The notes: generated by a model from the sequence alone, not told the origin. 64,000 bases of DNA from Maribacter thermophilus (GCF_001020565.1 NZ_LDAS01000001.1:1216402-1280401), one strand, 5' to 3'. Counted from the first letter of the stretch, positions 9,458 to 19,653 are shown. Made by a program: numbers and translations.

Positions 9458-10231
9458 ATGAATAAATTTTTATCCTTTTTTATAGTTGTTTTATTAGCGT
9501 CCATTCATTTAAATGCGCAGAAGAAGAGCGAGTTAATATCTCAAAACCAAGAGCTGAAATTCCAATTAGATTCTATTACACGTTTAGTTTCGGATGCAAA
9601 GCACAATGAAAAAGTAAGTGTTTTAAAAGCTGATGAACTACAAAAACAGGTTACCGAGTTACAAGATGCGAATGCGACCTTGTTAAAAAACCTGAACAGT
9701 TTTGCTGCACTTTCTAGCAAAAACACCGAAAATATAAATAAGACCCTAGCTACTCTAGAACGAAAAGAGGCCCAGTTAAAGAGTATTGTTGACGGTGTAA
9801 CCAGTAACGACTCTACGGCGGTGGTCATCGTAACCAACTCAAAACAGGTTTTAGGTGAAAATGCAAAAGTTCAAGTAAATAATTATGGATCCGTAATTAT
9901 TTCTGAAAAGTTGGATTTCTATTTTGCCAATGGCATGGGAACCACGCTTCTGGCACCGGCCAAAGCCTATTTAGAAAATGTAGCTAAAGTAATCAACGCC
10001 AACCCAAAATCTATGGTCACCGTTTCTGGCCTAAGTATGACCGGCGAATTGGATATTGCCTTAGATCAGGCGGCTACCGTAGCCCAAGTACTTATTAAAG
10101 ATTATGGAGTGCCGGGAGATCGTATAAACGTAAAAGGTGTAGATGGCGGTTTAAAAGAATCGTTGCAAATAGAAATACATCCAGATTATAAAAGTTTTTA
10201 TATGACGGCAAAGGATGATGTAAAGAATTAA
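9458..10231 (+). CDS. OmpA-like paralogue with degenerate C-terminal domain
   Basis: A 257-residue exported protein with a signal peptide ending LNAQ, a coiled coil (about residues 25-110) and an OmpA-fold C-terminal domain. It matches the layout of the lipoprotein at 1083-1937, including the ENINKTLATLERKEAQLKSI segment. It has no lipobox, and the OmpA domain lacks the TDD and NRR residues that hold peptidoglycan (it reads VSGLSMTGELDIALDQAATVAQVL and ends GLKESLQIEIHPD). So peptidoglycan binding is doubtful. A terminator follows at once. Confidence 0.8.
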   Translation: MNKFLSFFIVVLLASIHLNAQKKSELISQNQELKFQLDSITRLVSDAKHNEKVSVLKADELQKQVTELQDANATLLKNLNSFAALSSKNTENINKTLATLERKEAQLKSIVDGVTSNDSTAVVIVTNSKQVLGENAKVQVNNYGSVIISEKLDFYFANGMGTTLLAPAKAYLENVAKVINANPKSMVTVSGLSMTGELDIALDQAATVAQVLIKDYGVPGDRINVKGVDGGLKESLQIEIHPDYKSFYMTAKDDVKN

Positions 10232-10257
10232 AAAAACCGCTATATGGCGGTTTTTTT
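10231..10257 (+). terminator. Hairpin terminator after OmpA-like paralogue
   Basis: A short stem ACCGC/GCGGT with a 6-nt loop, flanked by an A-run and seven T. The convergent lipoprotein gene ends at 10303, so it could act in both directions. Confidence 0.8.
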
Positions 10258-10302
10258 AATTTTATGCTATGGTATATAATGTCATATATTCTTTCGACCA
10301 TA

Positions 10303-11982
10303 TTAATGGTTCTTAAAAGAACTATATCTTTCCCAAGGAAAACGTTGTAACATAGATTTACCTTCTTCACTTACGAGGGGAAAAAGTAGCATTCTATATT
10401 TTTCCACATCGGTATAAGGGAAATAATCAAATGAAACGTTCTTGTTTATAATTTCGAAATAAGAATCATAAGCCTCATAGTCCATAGCCGAAATGGCTGT
10501 TAATTCAAAATTGCTAAAAGTTTTAAAAAAATTATCGGTCATCTGTTCTTTAATCTCTTCCGGAATCTCTAATTTAGGAAAACTCATATAATCTTCCCCT
10601 TCTTCAAAAGTCTCAATATACCAAGATTTTACATTAAATTTATTTCCCTCAGATTCTATTTTTTCAAAATATAGAGCGTATAAATCAACTTCAGGATTAT
10701 TTGCAATTATTTCATATCCAAGGTCTGTTTCGTTTACACTAGCTTGCCAATTGGGCATATTTATATCCAAATTATCGTCAGAGCCTTTGCTATAATAGAC
10801 CAAACCATTTTTGCGATAATTAACCTCATTTACATAATACTCGAACATTGGCAATACCGGCAAATCTATATAATCTAATTGCTTCGTTTTATCAAAATTA
10901 GATACATTATAGACATCAAAATACTCATTGTTTTCAAAGTCCTGTGTTTTTATATATCCTTTTCTATAGAAACTAATAACCCCTTGATCAGTTTCTGGTA
11001 GGGTTAGTTGAATATTGTCCTCTGCACCAACCAATTCATTTGCTTCTATTTGCAGTTCAGTTTCATTGGCCTTAGGGCTAATAACCGTGTACTTATAATT
11101 TTCTTTCTTACCATCAAAAAAAGGATTTCTTGATGCCAAAGCATTTGTTCTTATAAGAATAGGTGAATCCGATTCATGTTTTATAGATAACGTAGTTTGT
11201 TGATCATCTCCACTTACCTCAGTTATTCCGTAGTTATATCCTTTCGCGTCATAGCCAGAGGAACTGTTTTCAAAAGGCACCCCGTTAAGCTTAACCTCAA
11301 TTTCATATCTTGGTTCTGTAATATTGCTAGTGTTAAAACCAGGTTTTAAAATACCTAATGGCCTTCTTGTGGTGTGTAAAGTCAATTGTTTATCATCAAA
11401 ATCGCTCGATGAAGAACCATCATCGTAGATTACCTCGGTGAAAATGGCCTCTTCTTCCTCTACAATCTCATCGGTATATATTTTATTGACCCCCAAAGCT
11501 AATTGCTTAACTGCAAGTTGTTGTCCATCTCCGGAATTAACGAACACCCATTTACTATTATTTAAAACCGTTCTACCTTCGGTAACATCATAGATACTTA
11601 GTAAATGCTTTATTTCAACAGAGAAAGTCCGGGATGTTTCATTACCGAATTCATCTACCGAAGTAATTACAAACTCTGTAGCGCCGATTTCAATTTCATA
11701 TGGATTGATCGTCACATTAAATTGTTTTTCAGCACTAGTGACCAATTCTATTCCATTGTGCAATATTTTAGTACTTACACTTGATTCGTCTTCTATTTCT
11801 ACCGATACTTCAGTAAAGGTTTCGATAACATCTAAAAAACCATTGGCTTCTATTGTAGGGGCCTGTTCATCGTTGACAATAGTATCATCTTCATGTTGAT
11901 CTTCATTATTGGAATCATCATTTTTACTACACGAGTTGATAGCGATCAAAAGAAATAAAAAAGGAAATAATCTTGTTTTCAT
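10303..11982 (-). CDS. Large lipoprotein of unknown function with Ig-like N-terminal region
   Basis: A 559-residue lipoprotein (signal ending AINSCSKNDD, with an acidic stretch after the Cys as in surface-exported Bacteroidota lipoproteins). Residues about 45-125 read like a bacterial Ig-like beta-sandwich (VSVEIEDESSVS...EFVITSVDEFGNETSRTFSVEI). The remaining 430 residues are beta-rich with many acidic and aromatic residues and no motif I recognise. The SKNDDSNNEDQHEDD stretch fits a lipoprotein export signal for the cell surface. It is monocistronic. No function can be assigned. Confidence 0.75.
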   Translation of the reverse strand: MKTRLFPFLFLLIAINSCSKNDDSNNEDQHEDDTIVNDEQAPTIEANGFLDVIETFTEVSVEIEDESSVSTKILHNGIELVTSAEKQFNVTINPYEIEIGATEFVITSVDEFGNETSRTFSVEIKHLLSIYDVTEGRTVLNNSKWVFVNSGDGQQLAVKQLALGVNKIYTDEIVEEEEAIFTEVIYDDGSSSSDFDDKQLTLHTTRRPLGILKPGFNTSNITEPRYEIEVKLNGVPFENSSSGYDAKGYNYGITEVSGDDQQTTLSIKHESDSPILIRTNALASRNPFFDGKKENYKYTVISPKANETELQIEANELVGAEDNIQLTLPETDQGVISFYRKGYIKTQDFENNEYFDVYNVSNFDKTKQLDYIDLPVLPMFEYYVNEVNYRKNGLVYYSKGSDDNLDINMPNWQASVNETDLGYEIIANNPEVDLYALYFEKIESEGNKFNVKSWYIETFEEGEDYMSFPKLEIPEEIKEQMTDNFFKTFSNFELTAISAMDYEAYDSYFEIINKNVSFDYFPYTDVEKYRMLLFPLVSEEGKSMLQRFPWERYSSFKNH

Positions 11983-12234
11983 ATAATGGAACTTAATTTA
12001 AATTTTACAATATTCGTTGTTCTATACCACAACAAAATAGTACATAACCAACCTCCTATTACAAAGAGGGTTAGACGCTTAAAATAACAAATATATTCAT
12101 ATTTCTATCTGATTTGCCTTGATTATAAATAGTCTCTCTCGATAAAAAACAAGTTTCAAGTATTTCATCGATCAAATACTATACTAATTGAAAAATTTGC
12201 ACGTTCTTATTTCGTAAATAATAAATTAATATAA

Positions 12235-12753
12235 ATGACTTCTGACCAAATTTTCCAATTATTTGCTTATTTATTGCCATCTATCGTTACGGGTGTCATC
12301 GCTTTTTACTTTTTTAGGTTGCATACGAATAATGAAGAAGGTAGAAGGCGTTTTCTATTACACAAAGATTCGCAAAAAGACACTTTGCCCATTAGGTTAC
12401 AGGCTTACGAACGTATGGCCTTGTTTCTTGAGCGTATCTCAATACCCAGTTTAGTGGTTAGGGTAGCTCCCAACACTCAGGACAAGAATGCGTACGAAGC
12501 GCTGTTGACAAAGAGTATCGAAACGGAATTTGAGCACAATCTCTCACAACAGATCTACATGTCCGAAGAATGTTGGAACGTAATAAAGGCGGCAAAAAAC
12601 GCCACGGTACAGATGATTCGAAAAGCAGCTATGAGCGAGGCGGAAACTGCCGATAAATTACGTGAGGACATCTTGAACGAATCAATGGAAAAATCATCCC
12701 CATCTACCACCGCCCTATCTTTTGTAAAGAAAGAACTTGGGGAATTGTGGTAA
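12235..12753 (+). CDS. Conserved membrane-anchored protein (DUF7935-like)
   Basis: A 172-residue protein with one N-terminal membrane helix (LPSIVTGVIAFYFF) and a helical cytoplasmic part. The HTNNEEGRRRFLLHKDSQKDTLPIRLQAYERMALFLERI region is a pattern I associate with a conserved Bacteroidota family of unknown role. The ATG at 12235 is the only sensible start. A terminator shared with the convergent patatin gene follows. Function not known. Confidence 0.75.
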   Translation: MTSDQIFQLFAYLLPSIVTGVIAFYFFRLHTNNEEGRRRFLLHKDSQKDTLPIRLQAYERMALFLERISIPSLVVRVAPNTQDKNAYEALLTKSIETEFEHNLSQQIYMSEECWNVIKAAKNATVQMIRKAAMSEAETADKLREDILNESMEKSSPSTTALSFVKKELGELW

Positions 12754-12789
12754 AAACTACCCGTTAAAACTTATTTAATAAAAAATAAA

Positions 12790-12825
12790 AAAGGGCAACA
12801 GAAATAATTTTTGTTGCCCTTTTTA
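12790..12825. terminator. Bidirectional terminator between convergent genes
   Basis: The inverted repeat AAGGGCAACA/TGTTGCCCTT has A-runs on one side and T-runs on the other. It sits between the DUF7935-like gene and the patatin gene and can serve both. Confidence 0.85.
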
Positions 12826-13740
12826 TTATTCTTGCGCATTTGGCTCAATGGGATTAGTTTCCTCATTTTTGTTTTTAGCGTACAAATACCCTCTTTTCCA
12901 CCATTGTGTCATTTTTTTCTTATCAAAGATCAATGAATTAGTGGTCAATATAGTGGGTGTATAATACAGGTTGATGATTGCATTTTTTTGATTGGCGGCA
13001 AATTTCCCTATTCTTATGTTCTGTGTTTCTATACGATCAAGAATAAAACTCATCATCGTGGTCAATAGCTCAAAAGGGTTTCTAGAGGGCAATCTGTTTA
13101 AATAATTCACCTCTGTGTGTAAAACTACGACATCTACTTCCGTCGCCCCTCTTCTGATCGCTTCTTCTATGGGTACAATACTACCCAACCCCCCATCTGC
13201 ATATTCGCAGCCATTTTTTCTGGCCAAACTCATAAAGGGTGTATAATTCGCCGAAATCCATATCCAATCACAAAACTCCTCATAAGTACAATCTTTTATG
13301 GATTTGTATTCGACTTGATTTAAAGACAGGTTGCTTACGGTAATTACCACATCTGCCATTCCTTCTTTTAGCTTATAGAACTCATCTTCCGTTAAGCTCT
13401 CACCAATAAGGCGTCTAAGGTTCTCGCTCTCACCAAAAGTCTTTTTTCCGGCTATAAAATTTTTAATAACATTCCAATGGTTAATAGAAATTTCATCGCT
13501 ACCATGTTTCCTTCTAACAACAAAGGGGCAATTATTAAAAATACTTTTCTGGTTTACATTGGAATAGATCTCTTTTATCTTATCCAATTCGCCCAAGGCT
13601 AAATGTGATATTAAGAGGCTACCCGTAGAGGTTCCCACGAACAAATCGTAGGTTTTGCCCGCTTCTTGTATTAGAAACTGGGCCACACCTCCTGCAAAGG
13701 CACCTTTACTTCCACCACCTGAAATGACCAAAGCTTTCAT
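12826..13740 (-). CDS. Patatin-like phospholipase
   Basis: A 304-residue cytoplasmic acyl hydrolase of the patatin/RssA type with a Ser-Asp dyad. The oxyanion motif GGGSKGAFAGG is at residues 8-18, the nucleophile elbow is GTSTGS, and the partner Asp is in YADGGLGSIVPIEEA. There is no signal peptide. The start overlaps the stop of the upstream M1 peptidase gene (ATGA), so the two are translationally coupled. Natural lipid substrate is unknown. Confidence 0.92.
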   Translation of the reverse strand: MKALVISGGGSKGAFAGGVAQFLIQEAGKTYDLFVGTSTGSLLISHLALGELDKIKEIYSNVNQKSIFNNCPFVVRRKHGSDEISINHWNVIKNFIAGKKTFGESENLRRLIGESLTEDEFYKLKEGMADVVITVSNLSLNQVEYKSIKDCTYEEFCDWIWISANYTPFMSLARKNGCEYADGGLGSIVPIEEAIRRGATEVDVVVLHTEVNYLNRLPSRNPFELLTTMMSFILDRIETQNIRIGKFAANQKNAIINLYYTPTILTTNSLIFDKKKMTQWWKRGYLYAKNKNEETNPIEPNAQE

Positions 13741-15830
13741 GGTAATTCTATTTTAGTCTTAAGATAACGTAAATCGGACGGTTTTAGTTGCTTCGCTATC
13801 TTTTCAATTTGATTTTTTACCGAAACATCAACCAATTGTTGATCCAACAAATTTCTTGCGAAACTTCTAAACTGCCAAGAATGATGGTTGGTGGCAAGGA
13901 TCAATTGCTTTAAAACATCATTGTTAACGGCCCTTATCTCAAACAAATATTGAAAAGCTGTTTGCCGAACCTCTGTGTTATACTGTGACTTTGAATAGTT
14001 TATCAATTCGTTCAAATAATCAATTTTTTCATTATTGTCATACTCCGGTGTTACCAAAGCCAATGTTAGCCATAACAGCCTAACATTTTTGTTCGGCAAC
14101 CCAACAACTCCTTTCAATTTATCTAAATATACCTTTCTACTTTCTGGAAATGCCACCCACAACTTATACAGCATCGTTTCTTTGGTAATATAACTATCAT
14201 CTAAAAGTAGCGCTTCGTATGCTGTTTTCAAGACAGGGGAAATTTGGGTAGTCGCCAAGGCAATTGCTTGTCTGATCTCTAAAGAGGCTTCGTTCTCAAA
14301 TATTTTCTTTAGCGAAACATCGGAAATCTGCCCCAAATAATCCATCAATAATTGTTTTTTATATGGTGTTGGAGATTCCCGATCCCATAACCACATAAGT
14401 TTTTCGTCATCTAGAATAATTGTTGAATCTACCTTTTTTTGTATCTCAAAATACTGTTTCAAAGAAGCATTTTTGTTCATAAAAAAACCTTTGACCACCT
14501 CTGACGGAAAATCTTTGCCATGTAACCATGTGGCCTCAAAACCCTTTAGATCTTTATTTGAGGTTTTCTTTATTTCCTCTAAAAAATCGGAAACCATGAC
14601 ATTTTTAAATTGGTATTTTTTCAGGTAGTTTCGAATCCCTTTCTTAAATGCCTCGTCCCCTATTTCTTCCCGGAGCATTACCAAAGCCCATGCCCCTTTC
14701 TCATAAAAGGTAAGACTATTGGCCTTTGGATCCAAAAGGCTTTGCCCCTTCCCTTTTTCTGAACGCTCCGTTAATTCTTTTGCCGACTCGTATAGTTTCC
14801 AAAAAAAATAGTCCTCACCAAAAATTTCATTTTCACACAAATAGGCATAGTAGGTGGCAAAACCCTCGTGCAGCCAATGATGGCCTCCATCTTTCTCGGT
14901 GACCAGATTGCCAAACCATTGATGTGCCATTTCATGGGCATTAATTTTTACATAATTTCTGTCCATAAAAGAGGTGCTATCCACTACATAAGTGTCTGAA
15001 AAAATGGTAGTGGTCGTATTCTCCATACCGGCATACAAGAAATCATGCACAGGAACTTGTTTATAATTCTGCCATGGGTAAGGCACCCCGATCTCATTTT
15101 CTAAAAAGTCAAAAATCTTTTTAGTGTACCTATAAGTTGGTTCTACCTTAGCACTATCTTTTGGATAATAATAGTTTAGAATGGGTATACCACTGGATGA
15201 AACAATATTTTGCACTGCATATTCTCCTATGGCAAAAGCGAGTAAATAACTACTCATAGGTTGTTTCATATCAAAATACCATATCCTGTTATTATACGTT
15301 CCATTTGTTGCCTTGACCAAGTTTCCATTCGCTACCACCCAGTACTTTTTATGGGTCTCTATTTTCAGGTCAAACTCCACCTTTTCTTGCATATCATCAA
15401 AACTTGGCAACCAATAGCTTGTATATTTCCCCTGACCTTGGGTCCAGATCTGTTCGTTGCCCGCCACTTGATCGTCCCAACCCAAAAAATAAACGGTTTG
15501 TTTTGGTGTGGCCTCGTATACCACCCTAAGTGTATATGATTCTCCTTTTTTAAATTTGTTATAAACGGTTATTACCTTATTCGACCCTTTATACTTTGCC
15601 TGTTTTCCATTAAGCTCCACCTTATTGAAGGTCATGTTCTTTGCATCAAGAAAGACAGAATCTACCTTTTGTTTTATTTCAAAGTTATAGGTCACATCGC
15701 CCATAATCGTTTTTGTAACGCCCCTAGGCTTAATAAATATATTAGCATGCACAAAATCTACCTTATCTTGATGCTGACCATAAGTAAAACACAAGGTGCA
15801 AAAAACAATAACGTTTAATAATTTCTTCAT
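13737..15830 (-). CDS. Secreted M1 family metallopeptidase
   Basis: A 697-residue zinc aminopeptidase of the M1 family. The zinc site HEMAHQW with the third ligand Glu in WLHEGFATY is intact, and the exopeptidase signature reads YAGMENTTTTIF. A signal peptide (MKKLLNVIVFCTLCFTYGQ) fixes the start at the ATG at 15830; the longer frame from a TTG at 15884 would bury the signal. The N-terminal beta domain and a C-terminal helical HEAT-like region (from about residue 480) follow the usual order. It is coupled to the patatin gene by a 4-bp overlap. Confidence 0.93.
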   Translation of the reverse strand: MKKLLNVIVFCTLCFTYGQHQDKVDFVHANIFIKPRGVTKTIMGDVTYNFEIKQKVDSVFLDAKNMTFNKVELNGKQAKYKGSNKVITVYNKFKKGESYTLRVVYEATPKQTVYFLGWDDQVAGNEQIWTQGQGKYTSYWLPSFDDMQEKVEFDLKIETHKKYWVVANGNLVKATNGTYNNRIWYFDMKQPMSSYLLAFAIGEYAVQNIVSSSGIPILNYYYPKDSAKVEPTYRYTKKIFDFLENEIGVPYPWQNYKQVPVHDFLYAGMENTTTTIFSDTYVVDSTSFMDRNYVKINAHEMAHQWFGNLVTEKDGGHHWLHEGFATYYAYLCENEIFGEDYFFWKLYESAKELTERSEKGKGQSLLDPKANSLTFYEKGAWALVMLREEIGDEAFKKGIRNYLKKYQFKNVMVSDFLEEIKKTSNKDLKGFEATWLHGKDFPSEVVKGFFMNKNASLKQYFEIQKKVDSTIILDDEKLMWLWDRESPTPYKKQLLMDYLGQISDVSLKKIFENEASLEIRQAIALATTQISPVLKTAYEALLLDDSYITKETMLYKLWVAFPESRKVYLDKLKGVVGLPNKNVRLLWLTLALVTPEYDNNEKIDYLNELINYSKSQYNTEVRQTAFQYLFEIRAVNNDVLKQLILATNHHSWQFRSFARNLLDQQLVDVSVKNQIEKIAKQLKPSDLRYLKTKIELP

Positions 15831-15910
15831 AAAAAGCAGGGAAAACAGATAGCGTACCAAATTTAATATTTTAGTTTGTTGCAATTGTAGCTATAGCCTA
15901 TTTTAGTCCT

Positions 15911-18016
15911 ATGAATGCTAATTTTCTACAGACCCCCATTGCTTATTTAAAAGGTGTGGGCCCAAATAGGGCCGAAACCCTGCAATCTGAACTGGGCATT
16001 CATGTATATCAAGACTTATTGAACCTTTTTCCGAACAGGTATATAGATAAGACCCAGTATTACAAAATCTCCCAGCTTCAAAAAAGTAATGCCGATGTAC
16101 AGATCGTGGGTAAAATTGTACATATAAAAACGGTAGAACAAAAAAGGGGAAAAAGACTAGTTGCCAAGTTCATAGACGATACGGGAGAGATGGAATTGGT
16201 TTGGTTCAGAGGACAAAAGTGGATCCGCGATAATTTAAAACTAAATACACCTTATGTAATTTTTGGAAAATGCAATTGGTTCAATGGGTTGTTTTCTATG
16301 CCCCATCCAGAAATGGAGTTGTTGTCGGACCATAAAAAGGGCTTAAGGCTGCACATGCAACCGGTATACCCTTCTACAGAAAAGTTAAGTAATAAAGGAA
16401 TATCCAATCGGGTCATCAGCAAATTGATACAACAACTGTTTGTTGAGACAAAAGGTAAATTTTCAGAATCCTTATCAGACGGCTTACGCAATGAGCTAAA
16501 GCTTATCTCTAAAAGTGAGGCACTTTTTAACATTCATTTCCCCAAAAACCAAGAGTTGTTGGCGAAGGCTCAATTCCGTTTAAAATTCGAAGAGCTTTTT
16601 TACCTGCAAATGCAGCTTATAGCAAAGAATATGTTGCATAAGCAAAAGATCAAAGGGTTCAATTTTGATCAAGTGGGAGTGCTATTCAATGATTTTTATG
16701 CCAATAAACTGCCTTTTGAATTGACCAATGCCCAAAAAAGGGTCATTAAAGAAATTAGGGCCGATTTGGGAAGCAACGCCCAAATGAACAGGTTGCTACA
16801 AGGTGATGTCGGCTCTGGAAAGACCATCGTAGCGGTAATGACCATGCTATTAGCTATTGACAATGGGTTTCAGGCTTGCCTAATGGCCCCTACAGAAATT
16901 TTGGCGAACCAACATTTTAATGGAATTTCGGCACTTTTAAAAGATACGGGTATTACCTGTCAACTTCTTACCGGTTCGGTAAAGAAATCTGCAAGAAAGC
17001 CTATTCATGAACAACTTGAAAATGGAGAGCTACATATTTTAATAGGCACACATGCCCTATTGGAAGACAAGGTCAAATTCAAAAACCTTGGGTTGGCCAT
17101 TATTGATGAGCAACACCGCTTTGGCGTGGCCCAACGTTCTAAACTATGGCATAAGAACGAGTACCCCCCACATATTTTGGTAATGACGGCAACGCCCATT
17201 CCCAGAACCTTGGCCATGAGCCTGTATGGGGATTTGGATATATCCGTAATAGACGAACTTCCCCCTGGTAGAAAACCGATCAAGACCGTACATAGATATG
17301 ATACAAATCGTTTAAAAGTATTCCGATTTATAAGGGACGAGATTAAAAAGGGACGACAAGTTTATGTGGTATACCCATTAATTCAAGAATCGGAAGCACT
17401 GGACTACAAAGACTTAATGGACGGTTACGAAAGCATTGTGCGAGATTTTCCCCAACCGGAGTTCCAAATTTCTATAGTACACGGTAAAATGAAACCTGCG
17501 GACAAAGATTATGAAATGGAACGTTTTGTGAAGGGCGAAACCCAGATCATGGTAGCCACAACGGTTATAGAAGTAGGTGTAAACGTGCCTAATGCCTCTG
17601 TTATGATCATTGAAAGTGCCGAACGTTTTGGACTTTCGCAACTACATCAACTTCGCGGTCGTGTAGGCCGTGGTGCGGATCAAAGTTATTGCATTTTAAT
17701 GACCGGCCATAAGTTATCTTCCGAGGCCAAAACAAGAATGGAGACCATGGTCGCTACCAATGACGGATTTGAAATCGCAGAAGTTGATTTAAAATTAAGG
17801 GGACCGGGCGACCTTATGGGAACCCAACAGAGTGGAATGTTGAATCTGAAGATCGCCGACATCGTAAAGGACAACAACATACTAAAATCTGCGAGGTACC
17901 ATGCAATAAAGCTTTTAAAGGATGATCCTTCCCTGAAAAAACCTGAAAACCAAATTATCAGGCATACATATGCCCAGTTGACCAAGTATAAGAATATCTG
18001 GAATTATATAAGTTAA
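15911..18016 (+). CDS. recG: ATP-dependent DNA helicase RecG
   Basis: A 701-residue branch-migration helicase that remodels stalled forks and Holliday junctions. The wedge (OB) domain fills about residues 1-170. SF2 motifs follow: LQGDVGSGKTIVA (Walker A), IIDEQHRFGVAQR (DEQH), MTATPIPRTLAMSLYGD, MVATTVIEVGVNVPNAS and QLRGRVGRGADQSYC. The TRG hairpin region and C-terminal GDLMGTQQSG are present, and the length is normal. Its 3' end overlaps that of the convergent PPK2 gene by 4 bp. Confidence 0.96.
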   Translation: MNANFLQTPIAYLKGVGPNRAETLQSELGIHVYQDLLNLFPNRYIDKTQYYKISQLQKSNADVQIVGKIVHIKTVEQKRGKRLVAKFIDDTGEMELVWFRGQKWIRDNLKLNTPYVIFGKCNWFNGLFSMPHPEMELLSDHKKGLRLHMQPVYPSTEKLSNKGISNRVISKLIQQLFVETKGKFSESLSDGLRNELKLISKSEALFNIHFPKNQELLAKAQFRLKFEELFYLQMQLIAKNMLHKQKIKGFNFDQVGVLFNDFYANKLPFELTNAQKRVIKEIRADLGSNAQMNRLLQGDVGSGKTIVAVMTMLLAIDNGFQACLMAPTEILANQHFNGISALLKDTGITCQLLTGSVKKSARKPIHEQLENGELHILIGTHALLEDKVKFKNLGLAIIDEQHRFGVAQRSKLWHKNEYPPHILVMTATPIPRTLAMSLYGDLDISVIDELPPGRKPIKTVHRYDTNRLKVFRFIRDEIKKGRQVYVVYPLIQESEALDYKDLMDGYESIVRDFPQPEFQISIVHGKMKPADKDYEMERFVKGETQIMVATTVIEVGVNVPNASVMIIESAERFGLSQLHQLRGRVGRGADQSYCILMTGHKLSSEAKTRMETMVATNDGFEIAEVDLKLRGPGDLMGTQQSGMLNLKIADIVKDNNILKSARYHAIKLLKDDPSLKKPENQIIRHTYAQLTKYKNIWNYIS

Positions 18017-18801
18017 GCCTGATCCTCATAAGGTATAACATCCAATAAGTGATTAATAGCGGCAATTCTTGCTGTTAGTTTATGATTTCCCTCTATAACT
18101 ATCCAAGGCGCCATTTCTGTATTCGTTTCTTCAAACATTCTTTTTTTATAACGGGTATACTCATCCCACAATTCTTGCGCCTTACGATCAACATCGGTCA
18201 TTTTCCACCTTTTTAACGGACTCTTTTTTATTTCTTCAAATCGTCTTTTTTGCTCTTCTTTCGTTATGGAGAAATAAAACTTTACCAAGTAAGTACCCGA
18301 CTGTAAAAGCATTTTCTCAAAATCATTTACCTGAGACATAAATATCTCATACTCTTCTTGGGTACAAAAGTTGTTCACAGGTTCTACCACCGCCCGGTTA
18401 TACCAACTACGGTCAAAAAAAACCATTTCACCAGGTTTGGGCAAATGATTTATATAACGCTGAAAAAACCACTGTTCTTTTTCATCGCTGTTGGGTTTGT
18501 TCAAAGCCACTATCTTAAAATGCCTCGGATTTATATATTCCGTTATCCTTCTTATAGCCCCGCCTTTGCCCGCTGCATCCCTGCCTTCAAAAAGAACGAC
18601 CACTTTTTGATTGGTGTTGATCACCCAATTTTGAAGCTTAATAAGCTCTTCTTGCGCCTTCTTTAATTTAATGGTATGCTTAGTGTTCTCCAGAGCTTTG
18701 TCTACATTTACCTTTTTATTTTTCAATAAAGCATAAAGGCCTATTTTACTGTTCAAAAGATCTATCTCTTCCGTTGTGGGTATATTTTTTTTCTTCTCCA
18801 T
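18013..18801 (-). CDS. Polyphosphate kinase 2 family protein (copy 1)
   Basis: A 262-residue PPK2 kinase, which moves phosphate between polyphosphate and nucleotides. It has the Walker A FEGRDAAGKGGAIRR, the Walker B-like FFDRSWYNRAVVEPV and the lid module around RFEEIKKSPLKRWKMTDVD. The single-domain length fits class I or III. It follows the second copy by 3 bp, so the pair is one operon. Direction of reaction (NDP or NMP use) cannot be read. Confidence 0.93.
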   Translation of the reverse strand: MEKKKNIPTTEEIDLLNSKIGLYALLKNKKVNVDKALENTKHTIKLKKAQEELIKLQNWVINTNQKVVVLFEGRDAAGKGGAIRRITEYINPRHFKIVALNKPNSDEKEQWFFQRYINHLPKPGEMVFFDRSWYNRAVVEPVNNFCTQEEYEIFMSQVNDFEKMLLQSGTYLVKFYFSITKEEQKRRFEEIKKSPLKRWKMTDVDRKAQELWDEYTRYKKRMFEETNTEMAPWIVIEGNHKLTARIAAINHLLDVIPYEDQA

Positions 18802-18804
18802 TTT

Positions 18805-19653
18805 TTAAATATCAATTTGAACGGCACTTCGATGGTAACGTGTAACTATATCTGGATCTGGCAACAAATTTATGCCGGACTCTCCTTTACGATCGTAATC
18901 GAACTGAGATAGCACATAGCGCATACTTTCAAGTCTGGCCCGTTTTTTATTGTTAGCCTTTACAATTATCCATGGACAAAAATTTGTATGGGTCTTACTG
19001 AACATCTGTTCTTTGTAATAGGTATAATCGTCCCATAATTGTTGCCCCTTCATATCCACTGGACTAAATTTCCACCTTTTTAATGGATTGCCTAACCTAT
19101 CATCAAACCTTTTTTTCTGTTCTTCCTTAGATATTGAAAACCAAAATTTAATTATTTTCAAATCATCCTCATATAAAAGGTGCTCAAATTCAGGAACCTG
19201 AACCATAAACTTTTTATACTGTTTCTGGGTACAAAACCCCATTACCGGTTCTACCACGGCCCGATTATACCAACTACGATCAAAAAAGACTATTTCTTTT
19301 GGGTTGGGCAAGACCTTGATATACCGTCTAAAATACCACTGCCCCTTTTCTTCGTCGGTAGGTTTGGTCAAAGCCACCACTCTGGACGTACGAGGATTTA
19401 AATGTTCTTTAAAACGTTTAATAGACCCACCCTTGCCCGCTGCGTCCCTACCTTCAAAAATGATGGCTACTCGCATTTCATTTTTTGCTATCCACTTTTG
19501 TAAATTGACAAATTCGGACTGTAATTTTTCTAGTTCACTTTCGTACTTGATCTTGTTTATGACCTTGGATATGGATACTTTCTTCTTCTTCGCCAACTTG
19601 ATCAGCTCGCTCCTTGTCTTTATATTTTTTAAATCTTCATACTCTAATCTCAT
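18805..19653 (-). CDS. Polyphosphate kinase 2 family protein (copy 2)
   Basis: A 282-residue PPK2 paralogue of the downstream gene: FEGRDAAGKGGSIKR, FFDRSWYNRAVVEPVMGFC and RFDDRLGNPLKRWKFSPVD. It carries an extra C-terminal tail (GESGINLLPDPDIVTRYHRS) of the kind found in one PPK2 subgroup. The two copies differ at many positions and so are old paralogues that may use different nucleotides. First gene of a two-gene operon. Confidence 0.93.
   Translation of the reverse strand: MRLEYEDLKNIKTRSELIKLAKKKKVSISKVINKIKYESELEKLQSEFVNLQKWIAKNEMRVAIIFEGRDAAGKGGSIKRFKEHLNPRTSRVVALTKPTDEEKGQWYFRRYIKVLPNPKEIVFFDRSWYNRAVVEPVMGFCTQKQYKKFMVQVPEFEHLLYEDDLKIIKFWFSISKEEQKKRFDDRLGNPLKRWKFSPVDMKGQQLWDDYTYYKEQMFSKTHTNFCPWIIVKANNKKRARLESMRYVLSQFDYDRKGESGINLLPDPDIVTRYHRSAVQIDI

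Noticed and set aside
13737-15884. Longer M1 peptidase from TTG at 15884
   Set aside because: It places 18 residues before an otherwise normal signal peptide.
18013-19653. The two PPK2 frames as one broken gene
   Set aside because: Each has its own full Walker A, Walker B and lid, so they are tandem paralogues.
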